Shown piece after piece: positions 34,601 through 46,175 of a stretch of DNA of 64,000 nt (the first letter of the stretch is position 1; every line of letters begins with the position of its first letter). The notes under the pieces were generated by a model. The model was not told where the DNA came from, searched no databases, and saw only the letters and a list, made by a program, of their open reading frames with translations. Source of the stretch: Tetracentron sinense (lineage: Eukaryota > Streptophyta > Magnoliopsida > Trochodendrales > Trochodendraceae); NCBI GenBank assembly GCA_015143295.1, contig CM026557.1, forward strand, positions 22,353,760 to 22,417,759. Reading direction: 5' to 3'. Both the position numbers and the translations under genes were made by a program.

Positions 34601-37600
34601 TTCTGACACAAGTGAGCATGAAAATCCAAATTGACTGCCCATAAAAATGTATACCAATGCGTTGAGTTGAGACATTTCCAACCAGGAAGGATAAACACGT
34701 GCATGCACACATGTACATACCTACCATATATATATATTAGGGAAGTAAGGACCAGATTTACAAACTTAAGAGCACAAAATAAAGCAATGTCAAGTGAAAA
34801 TAAAGCAAGTAGTTCACAGCTGAACATCTACTTGCAATCATGGTAGAGGAAAACACAAACTACCTTGATTCATGGTAAACAGAAACATCTAAGAAACTAG
34901 TTTTGGGCCTTATCGCACAGCTGATGCAGGAGCTAAATTCCGCTAAGAAGAAGCTCAAAATTTTGAAATTTTCGGTTGTGGGCCTCACATGGACCCACCT
35001 GATCCAAGATACCCAACCGTAGGGTAGGGCTATTCAAGCCTTATAGTGGGTAGAAATGCATACTATATTGAGAGAAATCCAAAATATCTTAATTCAGGGG
35101 TATTTTTGTAATTACAACAATACAGATTTTCATGTAATTACCAATGTTCGTAAGTACTAAGTAATATTAGTATCAAACACTAGTTATTGTCTAGACTCTA
35201 AGAGTCATTTTTGGGTTGGTTGGACAAGATGGGTCCATGTAGACCCACTCTTGAAAATCCTCAATTTTGGTTTTCTCCTCCCAAGTCTTCAGACTCTTAC
35301 AAGACTGAATAAAGTTTTGTATTTCTCTGTAGTTTCTTTTGGAATTTGGATTCACTTGAAGGGTGACTGGAGGCCAAGCCCAATAAATATGGGTTAAATG
35401 TAATGGGGATCCATGATTTTTAAGATCTTGAATAAATTCAGTCGTTATTTTTGAATGATCAAGACCTATTAACACATCTTATTTATTTCTTTTCTTGCCT
35501 AATTTTGTGCAATATGCACATATACACAAACACATTGATGTCTATGCAGTATGCACACACACATTAGTACATTATGTATATACAGTATGGCAAGTATGTA
35601 AGCTCAGATTGAACATACAATCTTAAACTACCCACTGGAGGTAGGGATGGCAATTCATGACCCAACCTGTCAACCTGCTCAAACTCGCCCAACATTTTCA
35701 CAAGTTAGGTTTGGGTTTTCAACCTATGGTCAGATAGGGCTTCATGAACACAATTGAGGATCCGATCGTCGGATGTCAAGGTGGGTCCCATGGGAGACAT
35801 GTGGAAAATATCAAACCATTCAAATGATTCTAGACCATCTGAGTAGACCCTAGTTTATCAGCATTAACCCTGTAGGGTTCACTAGACCCTACCTAGATGG
35901 CTAGACTATAGAAATCCCTGATTTTTCTACCTTCAATCCGATGGTTTAGAAATGGACGATCGGCCTTTTTTTTTCCACGTGCCTCCCAAGGGGTCCCAAT
36001 CTGATGTAGTAAACTGGATCGGTTCCCAACCTGACCCACCCAACACAACCCAGTGCCACCCCTAAGTGGAGCTGCATGCTCAGTTCTCAAATCATCATTT
36101 TAACCTTTTAATAGTTGTGCTATTAGCAATTTCATTGGTTAAAATAATTGTAGAGCATACAGCAAAATTTAGATAATTCTAGATAGCATGTATTTGACAA
36201 AAAAAAAATAGTAATCCAAAGAAACACGGAAACAAGCTATCTTGACTTGTGCTCAACATAAACATCTAAGAAACTAGTTAAGGGAAATGTGGCACAGAGA
36301 ATATCGGCATTAACTAGAAAGCTGTTCCCCTATGTCTAATGTTAACCTTGAAACAAATACATGAGGAATCGGTGGAAAAAGAACCAATGACTTACGCTCT
36401 TTAAGACCATAATAAGCAACCTTTGCTGCATTCATCTCTGCCTGCTTCTTGGTTTTCGCTGCTTTCCCATGAAAAATATCTAGTTCTATTTCCACAGTTG
36501 AAAAGAAAGTTGGTAAATGAGATGCACCAGATCTGAGCGTCTTATATATTGGTAAGCTAAAACCTTCTTTCAGAGCCAATTCCTGTAACAGATTCTTGTA
36601 TAAACCAGAGTCATCCTGAAAAAAGGATGCACACCAATAAACGACCACACTCATGAAGATTTACATAGCATCCATGAAAGGCTAATAAGTAAATGGAAAG
36701 AGAGAATTTAGGTCACTTGCCTCTTGAATGCCATCTAATGACAATGACATCAAAGCAGCTTTTGCAGATGCATGTTCTGCTTCCTTTAAAGTCTGGAAAA
36801 ACTTTGGGCTCTCAAAGGTCTTTCCATCAACTGTAACCTTAGCCTTGAAGCGAAGGGCATGAGATTGGCCCTCATGTTCATAGGAATACAAGGGTGAACT
36901 GAAATTTCTCCTTTGCGCATAGTTTTGAAGCTCGTTCTTGTACATATATTGCATATCTATAAACAAGACTCAACTATAAGGCATACGATGACTTGTTGAA
37001 ATGAGCAATATTATCATGTTAAGTGAGTGGAATGCAATAAATTGAAACTCATTTATGCAAGCACAACAGGACATATAATAGATTTTAAACTGATAAACCA
37101 AATGTATTGAATAAAATGTACAAAACAGTGCAATGGAACATATTAACTTAATATCATACCCAATTTACACTATTGAGCATACAATGACTAATGATAAGAA
37201 CCAATCAATGCACTTAATACTTGAGATACACTGACCATGTTGGACTTAGGGAGAATACTACAAATAAAGGAAGATTGCAATACCCCATAAACAGGAGGGC
37301 ACCTAGGACTATAGAAACTATAATAACTTCAAATCAAGGTTTAAAAAAAGGTTTCGGACACCGTAACGGACATGGCCGAAACCTTTACGTAATGCTGTTA
37401 CGTAACGGTTTCGGCCTTTACTTATTTTTTTTTTTTTTTTGCTTAAAAAAATCCAAAAAAATCATTAAATAGAAAAAATAAATATATATAATAAATGAGT
37501 AACAAGATACTTTTAAATCCAATATGAAGCTCAAGATTTAGAAATAAGGAAATTAGATGGATCAAGGGTTGAAACATGCCCGAAATAAAGAACCTTGAAT

Positions 37601-40600
37601 TCCTTCAAATCTATGAATTAAACCCCAAATCAAGTTGTTAATCAACAAAAAACAAAAGGATTTTAGGATAAAAAAAGGTACTAAGAATAGGTAGAGAAGA
37701 AGATAGGAAACAAATATGAGGTTTTAGAATGAGTTTAGGGATTTTCGTAACCCAGTCCTACGACCATATGATTCTTATAAGCATATGAGAATTAAGTCTT
37801 ATGAGTTCTTTTGAGTTCCTTAGAGTTCTTATGAGTCATAGAAACTTAGAGCACTTAGAGATTCACTTATGAGATTGTATGAGCTTATGAGATTCTTATG
37901 AGTATAACTTTGAGCCAGATCTTAGCACCCGTGAAAAGACTTAGAGCCGGGTATATAAATGCCCTTCATTGAATACATCGAAGTGGGCTGCCAAGATCCT
38001 TGACCAACCTTCTGGTTGGCTTTATCCAATTTCTTACGAGATTACTTTAAGCCGGATTTGACATATCCTTAGATATGCCCTATCCTTGACCAACCCGATG
38101 TTTGGCTTTATCAATGCTTATGATCTTGGTAGCTTATGAGTTCTTAGAAAATCCTTATGAATGTTTCGATAAACCCAACTTATGAGAAATCATAGAGTGC
38201 ATAAGAGTGCTTGTGAACATCATACTATGCTTAGAGATCTTAGAAACATAGAATCATAGTCATAGAATTTCCATAATAGTGATAGATTACAAACCATTGG
38301 AATTCATCAATTCAATTCATCCAAAACACATAGTAAAACATGGTTTAGTTTAAAAGAATATCACAAGGGTAGATAGTAGAGTGTATCTAACTTTTCTAGA
38401 TCAATCCCTTGATCTAATTCGCTTGAAAATGCACCAAGGAAGATACCTTGAAAGAGAAATGATCTTCTCTTTGGTTCACAACTCAAGCCAACACCCAAAC
38501 TTTCCTTCCCCTTTCTCTCTTCTCTTTCTCTCTCAAAGATCTCTCCAAAATTTGCTTAGAGGGTTTGTGAAACCCCAAGGCCACGAAATGGCCTTTATAT
38601 AGGTGTTTGGGGTTTGGCCAAGAACCCAAACACCCTTTAAAAGATCTCCAAGGTCCGCAACAGGGCATTCTGCCTACAGAGCGTTCGAACGGCCTTCATG
38701 GCCATTCGAATGGCACAAAACGGCCTCCAGTCCATTCTAACGGATAGGCTATTTTTCCCTCCCCTTGCTTGTTGTTTCACCCATAAATTTTGACTCGCTT
38801 ATTAGATTTAAGCAATTCAACTTGCGTTGGACTCGTCATTCAAAGAGAAAAAAATTTGTGTCTAATAGACAAATCCAAATTCTGAGTTCTTAATGGTCTA
38901 ATTGAGCTCTAAAGGTAACTGGTCTAGGATGGATTACAGCATACCAGAATTTCAATAGACTAGTGTTCAGATATCCGACGTTTGACCCAACTTCGACTCA
39001 AAATCTGAAAAAGGGTTAAACATGAATCTCGAAGAGGGTTTTAATATCTTTCTAATGACTCAAGAATCACTCAATTCCGATGAGCGGCGAGAGAAATAGA
39101 GTTCTTTCAAGTTGAGATTATTTCCAGATATCCCTCTTCGCGACACTTAGAGTATTTTATACTCTCGCTTTGGTTCCCAAACACACACACATCATACCTT
39201 ATGTTTCATACACCAAATTAATACCATAACACTCATTTTAAAATGAGATACCTCATTCCCATTTAAACCAATACCAAGGTCACATGGAAGACCTTGGCCT
39301 TTACATACACTGTTCACAGATACTATTCATAGGACTATTCACCAGCTATGCAAGTGAAATCCGGGGTTCTACAGATCAACTAGTCTATGACAATGTAAAA
39401 CAAATTCAATTTTGTCAATATGAGTGGCCTTAAATCAAAACAATTTAGGGTGCCTACAATTCGTTTGTTACTTTGACAATGTAATATCATAATCGTAAAT
39501 GTCTTCACCCAGAAAGAAACTAATAGTCGTTGTAAGTTGTAACTTACTTTTTCTTAACTAAAAGCAACCCCGAGGGATGAGGTTTTGGCAAGGTAATAAA
39601 AATTGTGGGCTTGCCTCATTAAGATGAGACAACATTTTGGTACAGCTATCGTTTGCTCACAGAACAAGAGGTAGTGAGTAAATCACTCACATGACAGAAC
39701 AATGCCCAACATTTCCCTACTTGCAAATCTAAATACCTTTTTATTTATTTATTATTATTATTTTTACACTGAATCTAGATAATCATTGATTCCATATCAG
39801 GTTGATTGAAAAATTAAGCACAACAAAGCATTGTCTAGGAAAAACCAATGACGAAAATTATGTGAATTAAAAAAGAAAAGAACATATATGTGTGTGTGTG
39901 TGTGTGTGTGCGTCCACGAGCATGCATGCGTGTGTGTGTGTGAGAGAGAGAGTAAAATAAAGAATCATCAACCTCCAAGTTCCGTTTCATCTCTGACATC
40001 CAAAGCATTTCCATGAATCTGAGGACTCTGATAAGTTTCTTGATACTTTGGCAATAACGCTCCTCTGCCGCTGGGTATCTTATTCAAGTCAGTGCTTGCA
40101 CTTGAAGAACCTGAAGAAATAATAAGCAATAAACATAATAACAAAGTTGATCTTTAAAGCATATGCACAGTAAAACTCTGAATCTTATCCTCCACACCTC
40201 CAAATTCCTTATCATCTTTGACACCCAAAGCATCTCCAGAAATCTGACTCTGATATGTTTCTTGAGTCTTTGGTAACAATGACCCTCTGGCACTGGGTGG
40301 ATTATTCAACTCATCGCTTGCACTTGAAGAACCTGAAAAATTATGAGAAACGAACATAATAACAAGGGTAACCTTTTATAGCACAAGTTTAAAAATCTTA
40401 TCCTACTCAGATCATATTTTAACTCTCTTCTCTGCTTAACCATGACTACAATGTCCTAACAGAAGTTCAAAATTTCATGAAAATGAAAGCATAGTATCAA
40501 AATTAATCCCGTAAACCATAGAAAGAAAGATCTAAAAACAGAGACAAAGAGCTTCCTTTTAGAAATTATTTCGTAAGAACTAAAGAATCAGATAACAAAT

Positions 40601-41870
40601 ATAAGATAATATGTATGCTAAGGTTCTCATGGTTCCCATCTCTATTTAAAGAAAAAGGAAGGAGTTTTGAGTTTTGACATCCTTATTCAAGAATTGTTCT
40701 TGAAAAACCTTAGGAAACACTGCAAGACCTGCAACCCACATGAACCAGTAAGCCCAAGGCCCATGAGAACCATGGAACCTTGTGCAGGTGGCCCCAAGGT
40801 TCGACTCTTGCCATCCCCTTAGGGCCATCCGCCCAAAGTTTCACGGTTCTCATGGGCCTTGGGCTTACAGGTTCATGTGGGTTGCGGGGTCTTGCATGCG
40901 CCGGGGGTTCACCCGGTCTACCGGAAGGATGGGCTTGGGGTTCCTCGTCATAATAATAATAATAAATAAATAAATAAAAATAGAAATAAAGATCTTCTAC
41001 TGTTTAATATACATTGAAGAATCCAGATACTGCATGAAACTAAGATCATATCCTAAGCACATTCTATCTTTTGCAACTGAAAGAGTCGAAGAGTAAATTA
41101 TTTGAGAGTCCATTCTATATTTTTGCTTAAACTTCAACATTCTAATTCCTTTCAGGAACTGATCTTGAAACTCCTAATAATACATAATTTAAAAATCAAG
41201 GCTTCTTTTCAGAAAAAAAATGAATTCAAAGAAAAGATTATTAAACAATAACCAGTCCAAGATATGCCCTTTACTCATAATATGCATAGCATGAACCGGA
41301 AAAATCATTCAATAAGAATTTCGGCATGTCAAGCTCAATTATAATATATATATATATATTTTGTTAAACTTCTTTAGCGACTACATTTCCTATCGTGCGA
41401 TCAAGATTTACAAAATTAAGAGAAATTTGAAGTAATTTGAGCATTCCAACTCAAACCCACTCTTATGAAAATCCCTCTAAAGTATAAAAACAGAAATTCA
41501 GGGTTTATAGCCAGCATATCCAAGAAAAAATCATTCGAATAACCAAATAACTTATGAATTGATGATTAATTCAGAGAATTATGGTTCTTTATTTACCAGG
41601 AGAAGAATGAGGAGGAGGAGAGTCTCTGGGAGGCACAATTGGGGGCAAGAGAGGTTGAGGAGAAGAGAAGTGGTTGAAGGCAAGCTTAGCAGCTTCGTTG
41701 TGAGCTTCTTTGGAGGAATTGCAGAAGGAAAGGGTGTCGAAGGAGACGCCATTGACGGAAACAGAAGCTTTGAAGCGAGGGTTGTGATCTGGACCATCTT
41801 TTGAAGACGAGTAGTTTGGTAAGCTCCATAGCTTCTGATGACACAGCTCTTGCAGCCTCGACTTGTACAT
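31603..41870 (-). CDS. Double-stranded RNA-binding protein (DRB family, three dsRBDs)
   Basis: Eight coding exons on the minus strand: 41870-41597, 40332-40198, 40110-39973, 36956-36721, 36615-36396, 33229-33047, 32566-32510 and 31991-31603. They total 1632 nt, 543 aa, with all phases matching. dsRBD1 (residues ~2-69) opens YKSRLQELCHQKLWSLPNY; dsRBD2 (~187-255) has YKNELQNYAQRRNFSSPLYS; dsRBD3 (~266-334) has YKNLLQELALKEGF and the basic KAAKTKKQAEMNAAKVAY helix. The C-terminus ends in a conserved NRVRVYPRRPDMAFPKG and DDKWVAVSLDF block. Family knowledge: plant DRB proteins partner Dicer-like enzymes in miRNA, ta-siRNA or antiviral siRNA production. Arabidopsis HYL1 and DRB2-5 have two dsRBDs; three-domain members exist in other plants as far as I recall. 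Introns reach 3.2 kb. The intron after exon 4 (36956-36721) starts GC instead of GT. Exact orthology (DRB1, 4 or 6 type) is not resolved. Confidence 0.9.
32060..33110. repeat. Tandem duplication covering end of exon 6 and flanking intron
   Basis: The block ending at exon 6 (33047-33110 and its downstream intron to about 32620) is copied at 32060-32580. Shared wording includes CTTCAGCATGTTCCT and GACAGAATCATATAT, and both contain an exon end coding RS(K/E)EHAE(E/D)(S/T)RG with the same phase-1 donor. Exon 7 (32566-32510) is thus a shortened copy of the end of exon 6. Confidence 0.75.
37500..39373 (-). mobile_element. Ty3-type LTR-like block inside a DRB intron
   Basis: On the minus strand it starts TGTAGAACCCCGGATTTCAC at 39373, close in wording to the Tekay LTR start at 16299. 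It holds a TATA box (ACCTATATAAAGGCC, near 38595) followed by a GAGAGAAAGAGAAGAGAG leader. Coding parts are missing. The left boundary was not found. It lies in the same direction as the DRB gene. Confidence 0.45.
39880..39950 (+). repeat. (TG)n/(GA)n microsatellite next to DRB exon 3
   Basis: TGTGTGTG runs (39890-39910 and 39928-39941) and GAGAGAGA lie 25-90 bp downstream of the donor of exon 40110-39973 on the transcript, where they read as CU- and CA-rich RNA. Confidence 0.85.
39973..40332 (-). other. Tandem-duplicated linker exons of the DRB gene
   Basis: Exons 40332-40198 (135 nt) and 40110-39973 (138 nt) are paralogous. Both open GSSSAS and carry LLPK.QETYQS and D..E.GG at matching places. 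Each is flanked by CAG acceptor and G|GT donor and both are phase 1-1, multiples of three. Either, both or neither can be included without breaking the frame. Confidence 0.85.
40722..40895. repeat. 50-bp-arm near-perfect palindrome in DRB intron 1
   Basis: Left arm 40722-40771 and right arm 40845-40895 are inverted copies with about three differences; both contain GGCCCATGAGAACC or its complement and AACCCACATGAACC. The 73-bp loop holds GGTTCGACTCT, which resembles a Pol III B box, and GGGTTCACCCGGTCTACCGG follows the right arm, so a SINE origin is possible. The same peptide appears on both strands because of the palindrome. Confidence 0.85.
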
Positions 41871-42019
41871 CTCTCCTCTCTTTCTTTCTTTGTTTTCTCT
41901 CTCTCTCTCTCTCTCTCTTCCAGAAAATTCTAGTGAGAGAACGAGAGAGTTGCAGGAATGCAAGAAGAAAGAAAATGGCGGAACGTGAGATGAAACGGTT
42001 GCAGAGAAGAAATGGTGGG

Positions 42020-42026
42020 TTTTTAT
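42020..42026 (-). promoter_or_regulatory. TATA box of the DRB gene
   Basis: Minus-strand TATAAAA about 150 nt upstream of the start codon at 41870. CT/GA repeats at 41898-41925 and 42038-42055 flank the presumed leader, as in many plant promoters. Confidence 0.55.
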
Positions 42027-42186
42027 ACTTTTAAGAGATAGAGAGAGAGAGAGAGACATTAATGCTCTCCTTGTGCTGTACTCTAACTTGAGAGAATATT
42101 TTCTATTTTCCTTTTGGCTAAATTACACTACCCTCCTGAGGTTCAGTGAAATTGCACACACCTCCTCCCCTCTATTTTTATTGAAA

Positions 42187-42529
42187 CCAAATCCTTTACG
42201 GTGATAACCGGATTTGGCACCTTGAGGTCTTCACGTGTCCCTTTTGACATTCTTCTAGTTGGGGTTAAAATTCACCAACCCTTAGGATTCACCCACCCAT
42301 CCTTGATTTTTAGAAAAAAAAAATTAATTTTATTTTTAAATATTAAAAAGCTATTTTTAAGACTTTTTATTATTAAAATATTTTTAAATATAATTAATAT
42401 TTTTTTCTAAAATCCAAGGATGGGTGGGTGAACCCTAAGGGTGTGTGAATCTTAAGCATAATTAAGGGGTGTCAAAAGAGACACATGACAATCTCAAGGG
42501 TGATAACCGGATTTCCGTAAAGGATTTGA
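42187..42529. mobile_element. MITE family 'ACGTGTCCC', best-preserved copy
   Basis: A foldback of about 343 bp with terminal arms AAATCCTTTACGG and its complement near CCGTAAAGGATTT. The outer parts hold GTGATAACCGGATTT in both orientations, then ACGTGTCCCTTTTGACA mirrored by TGTCAAAAGAGACAC and TTCACCCACCCATCCTTG mirrored by CAAGGATGGGTGGGTGAA. The A/T-rich centre is also self-complementary. No open frame of note. Confidence 0.8.
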
Positions 42530-44029
42530 TCTCATTTTTATTCTCCGTAATAGATTCTTCTTTTTTGATTATTATACTGATCTACTATTTTTAAGTCGAG
42601 TTGATTTCTTATCATTTTTTATCAAGTGTTCTTCAAAGGACTTGTGTCATGTTATTAGAGATTGCTTATTGAATTTTTTTAATGAGCATGACTCACCAAT
42701 AACGAGTCGCACTTTCATATCCCTAGGGTATTTAATCGTTCAATACCTAAGAATCGTAGCCGTTCATCAGGCCACGATTTCTCTACCTTTTTTTCTCCGA
42801 TAGGTCACCCAAAAAATGATTTGTTGGCTTAAAACACTTATAAATAAGTAACTAGCATGTGAATGCATCTGAACCGTCTATCTTTAGAATTGGCTGTTCA
42901 GATCTATGGGTATTGAATGATTGGATACCCTATAGGTATTGGAAAAAAATCCCTCAGCCATTATCTTCCAATAAAAGATAGAAAGATCGGTATTCTAAAG
43001 AAAAGGTGGATTCTGTAATTAAGAACGGAAGTAGGTTTTTATAATTTTGCCAAACCTCAAGAAGGTCAATGTAATTTTCCATTTTCTTTTTGTTCCGGAA
43101 AGGTTAAAGAGTCATGCGCAGCTAAAGCGCGTACAAAACACATCCTGTGTGCATGCATTACCTGTCTGAAATGTAGGGGCGGAAATGGGTCGGTTGTCGG
43201 GTCAGATGGACATTTTTAGCCATCTTCCGAGGGTTAAGACCCGAAATGGATTGCTATGCTGTATGTACGTCTTAACCAGGCCGACCCGATTGTAAAATAG
43301 TTGGACAAACAAGTCGAACTCAAATCCATAAAGAATCCCTCAACCTGAATTTGCCAATATAGCCCATTTAAAATAAACGAGTATTAGACTAAGTTAAATA
43401 TATAATTAATTAGATAATTAAGCTGTACTAACTATTAAACTTAACTTTTATATTATTTAACCAATATTTAAATGCATTTATTTATTATCGAACCAAACCC
43501 AAACACACCCTATTACAAAAGAGGGAGAAAATTAATCCCGAATCCAACTTGCTGGGTCCAAATTCTTAACTTGAGCTGGTGAGTGGTTTCGGGTTTACAA
43601 CCTCACGGACCTGCTATAAAATGGTTACCACCTAGGAATCACGGATACTTTGAAAATGAAAACGTACCTTTATTATTGTATCGGATACGTATTGAATACA
43701 GCACTCTAAGGTAAAACTCAGTTGTTTTTTATAATTTCGGCCATATCGTTGTACCCGTATCGTATCGTATTACCGTATCTAAGTTTCCCGTATCCGTGCT
43801 TCTGAGGTCACTTACCGCTTCAACAACATTGAGATGTGAGAATTACGCGCGTTAAATACAAGTGTAAAAGGTATGGGCCTTTATGTTAAAAAATAAAATA
43901 AAATATTAAAATCTTGGAATTGAGCCTTTATGTCCCACCAACCGAATCGCGTGAGTACCGTTGGGGTACGACTCTGGGAACCGCGTTTCTTAAAGCAGTG
44001 ATTCTCAGTGACCCGCTGCTTAACTTTTT
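42530..44029. other. Gene-free intergenic stretch
   Basis: No gene. 43170-43650 repeats GGGTCGG/CGACCCG-type wording common in dispersed plant repeats. Confidence 0.5.
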
Positions 44030-44205
44030 TTTACCGTCGTGTGTCCTGTGTACCTTCCCCTTTAATCCTGATTAAGCTTAATTAAATTAAGAAATTTTTT
44101 TCTTAAAAGTCAATGTTAAATTGATTAACTCGAAGGGTGAGTGACTCTTAATCATAAGTAGTAAGTGTTAAAAAGTGGGGCATTGAACAATGCGGACCAT
44201 CATTT
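44030..44205. mobile_element. MITE family 'ACGTGTCCC', diverged copy
   Basis: CCCCTTTAATCCTGATTAAG on the left is mirrored by CTTAATCATAAGTAG on the right, with GTGTCC and AAAAAGTGGGGC at the ends. Similar in layout to the copies at 12155 and 42187. Confidence 0.45.
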
Positions 44206-45247
44206 CATTACATAATGAAAACCGCTAATAAATTAAGCATTTTCCTTTCTTTTATAAAGAATGTTAAAGCATACTCTACTCTGCATTTCCAAGTCAGTTT
44301 ATGAGTATTTACACCTAGAGCCATCAACAGAGTGAATTTGGAGTGGAAAATAATATATTGGAATTCGAATGAGATTATATATTCAATTATCAGAATTCGG
44401 ATATAAATTTGACGGATAGTGAAATATGATATTTGTATTTGACTCTGATTAAGATATTTGAATTCGGATAATATTTCAATTTCGTACTTTTAAAAATATA
44501 TAATAAAATATAATTTTTATTTAAAACAGTAAATTAATATTTTATCTTTATCTAAATTAAATTAACAATTTAATATATTAAATTATGTAAAAGGTACTTA
44601 TATATAAGGTTATTTTAAGTTGTAATATATCATTTCATTTATATAAATAATAATATGTTATATAATGAGACGAAAATTTATCAAATCAGGTATATCAATA
44701 TTCAAATTCGTATCAGATTATAAATGGATAGTAAAACAGAATTTATTTTTTGCTTATAATTATTCGAGGAAATGGATTTGATGTGATAGTGTGTCTCCTC
44801 CTTTGGATAAGTTCTGGAATGAGTATGAGGGGTGTGATGGTTGTCACCTCCACCAGCTGCCAGGCTTTAAATGCTCGGCATTAACCCACTAAACTAACCT
44901 GGGCTAACACTAACACTACTAACTATAAAAATAGTGTATGGGTAGTCTCAATCATCCTCCCATATATATTCCTAATTTTTAACCCAGTAATTCAAATGAT
45001 TAATAATTAAGGATCAACATATTTAGAGTTGATGTGATTTAGAAATTGACAAAATAAGTTGTCAAATCTAACCTTGACCCTTAATTGATTATTTGAATTA
45101 AAGAGTTATGATTTAGGAGTATTATAAAGTAATTTTTCTCATATTTACCCATTTATTTATAGGCTTTGAATCATCATATGATCATCTCTAGTTATAACCC
45201 GACTCGAAAGATATCAAATATAAATTGAGAATAATACGTCTCAGTAA

Positions 45248-45535
45248 GAGCATCTCCAAAGCACTCCCTAATTTGGCTCCCTTCACCCAATAGGGAGCAT
45301 GAAGCAGAAAACCCAACTCCAACAGGCTCGCCACAATAGCTTGCCCGATTCTGCTCGTCAACGGAGGTGAGCGGAATCAAGTTGCCACTCATTTTTTCAA
45401 AAAAAAAAAAAAAAATCATTGGAAGCTATAGATTGAGGAACTGAGAAGATATAGCTTGTCTCTTAGAGTTCAACCTTCGGATTCTAACCCCCTATATGTC
45501 AGCAGGGCATTTCTATTTCTGCGTTGGAGATGCTC
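45248..45535. mobile_element. Tourist-like (PIF/Harbinger) MITE
   Basis: The 288-bp element has termini GAGCATCTCCAAAGC and GCGTTGGAGATGCTC and is flanked by TAA on both sides (45245-45247, 45536-45538). A TAA target duplication with such termini is characteristic of Tourist-type MITEs. A 15-base A run lies inside. Confidence 0.82.
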
Positions 45536-45589
45536 TAAAGTGGTGCCAAATTAAAAGTTCTAGGTGACACTATTTTCATTGTAACCGGG

Positions 45590-45700
45590 CTCAATAACTG
45601 TGGTTAAATTCACCTCCCTTAGGGTTCACCCACCAATCCTTGATTTTTTAAAAAGAAAATAAAAATAAAAATTTAACTCTAATTAGAGTTCAATAATTCC
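45590..45700. mobile_element. MITE family 'ACGTGTCCC', half copy
   Basis: AACTGTGGTTAAATTCACCT, TTAGGGTTCACCCACC and AATCCTTGATTTTT match the left arm of the family; the right arm is not recognisable. Confidence 0.4.
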
Positions 45701-46175
45701 TAGAGTTATTATAAGTACACCAGTTAATGTTGATTAGTAGTAGTTAATGGATTAGACCCTAGTTATAAGTGGGCTAAACATGGAGAGCATGGGGTAGATA
45801 CACTGCCATCTGGTTACAAAGACTGCCCTTGTACCTTAACTGTTGATAGTAGTGCCCAACATTCCATTTCCATCTTCTCTAGGGGTGTCAAAGGGCAGTC
45901 AAACAAGAACTTAATGCTGAAAATAAAAAGTCCTACCTACTTGTAAAGAAATAGAAGCAACTAAACCAAAGTAGTTAATAGCATTTCATCATTTTTTATC
46001 CATAGAGGTAAGAGGTAGATTAGCAGCTCAAGAAATTGAGCACAAATTCCTCAAACGAACATGATAGACACATATAAAGAGGAAGAAAACCACAAGAAAA
46101 AAAAATATAAAAAAATGCCCGGGGAGGGAACCATCTAAAGTACTACTAATACCCTCCAAAACTTCGTTAACTCTC

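Noticed and set aside
35191-35475. 94-codon minus-strand frame within a DRB intron
   Set aside because: No splice sites in phase with neighbours and no family; the DRB model is complete without it.
40646-40973. Similar short peptides on both strands
   Set aside because: Both come from the palindrome at 40722-40895, so the shared wording is a symmetry effect.
41871-42059. N-terminal extension of the DRB frame
   Set aside because: The extra ~65 codons are low-complexity translation of the CT-repeat leader; family members start at MYK.
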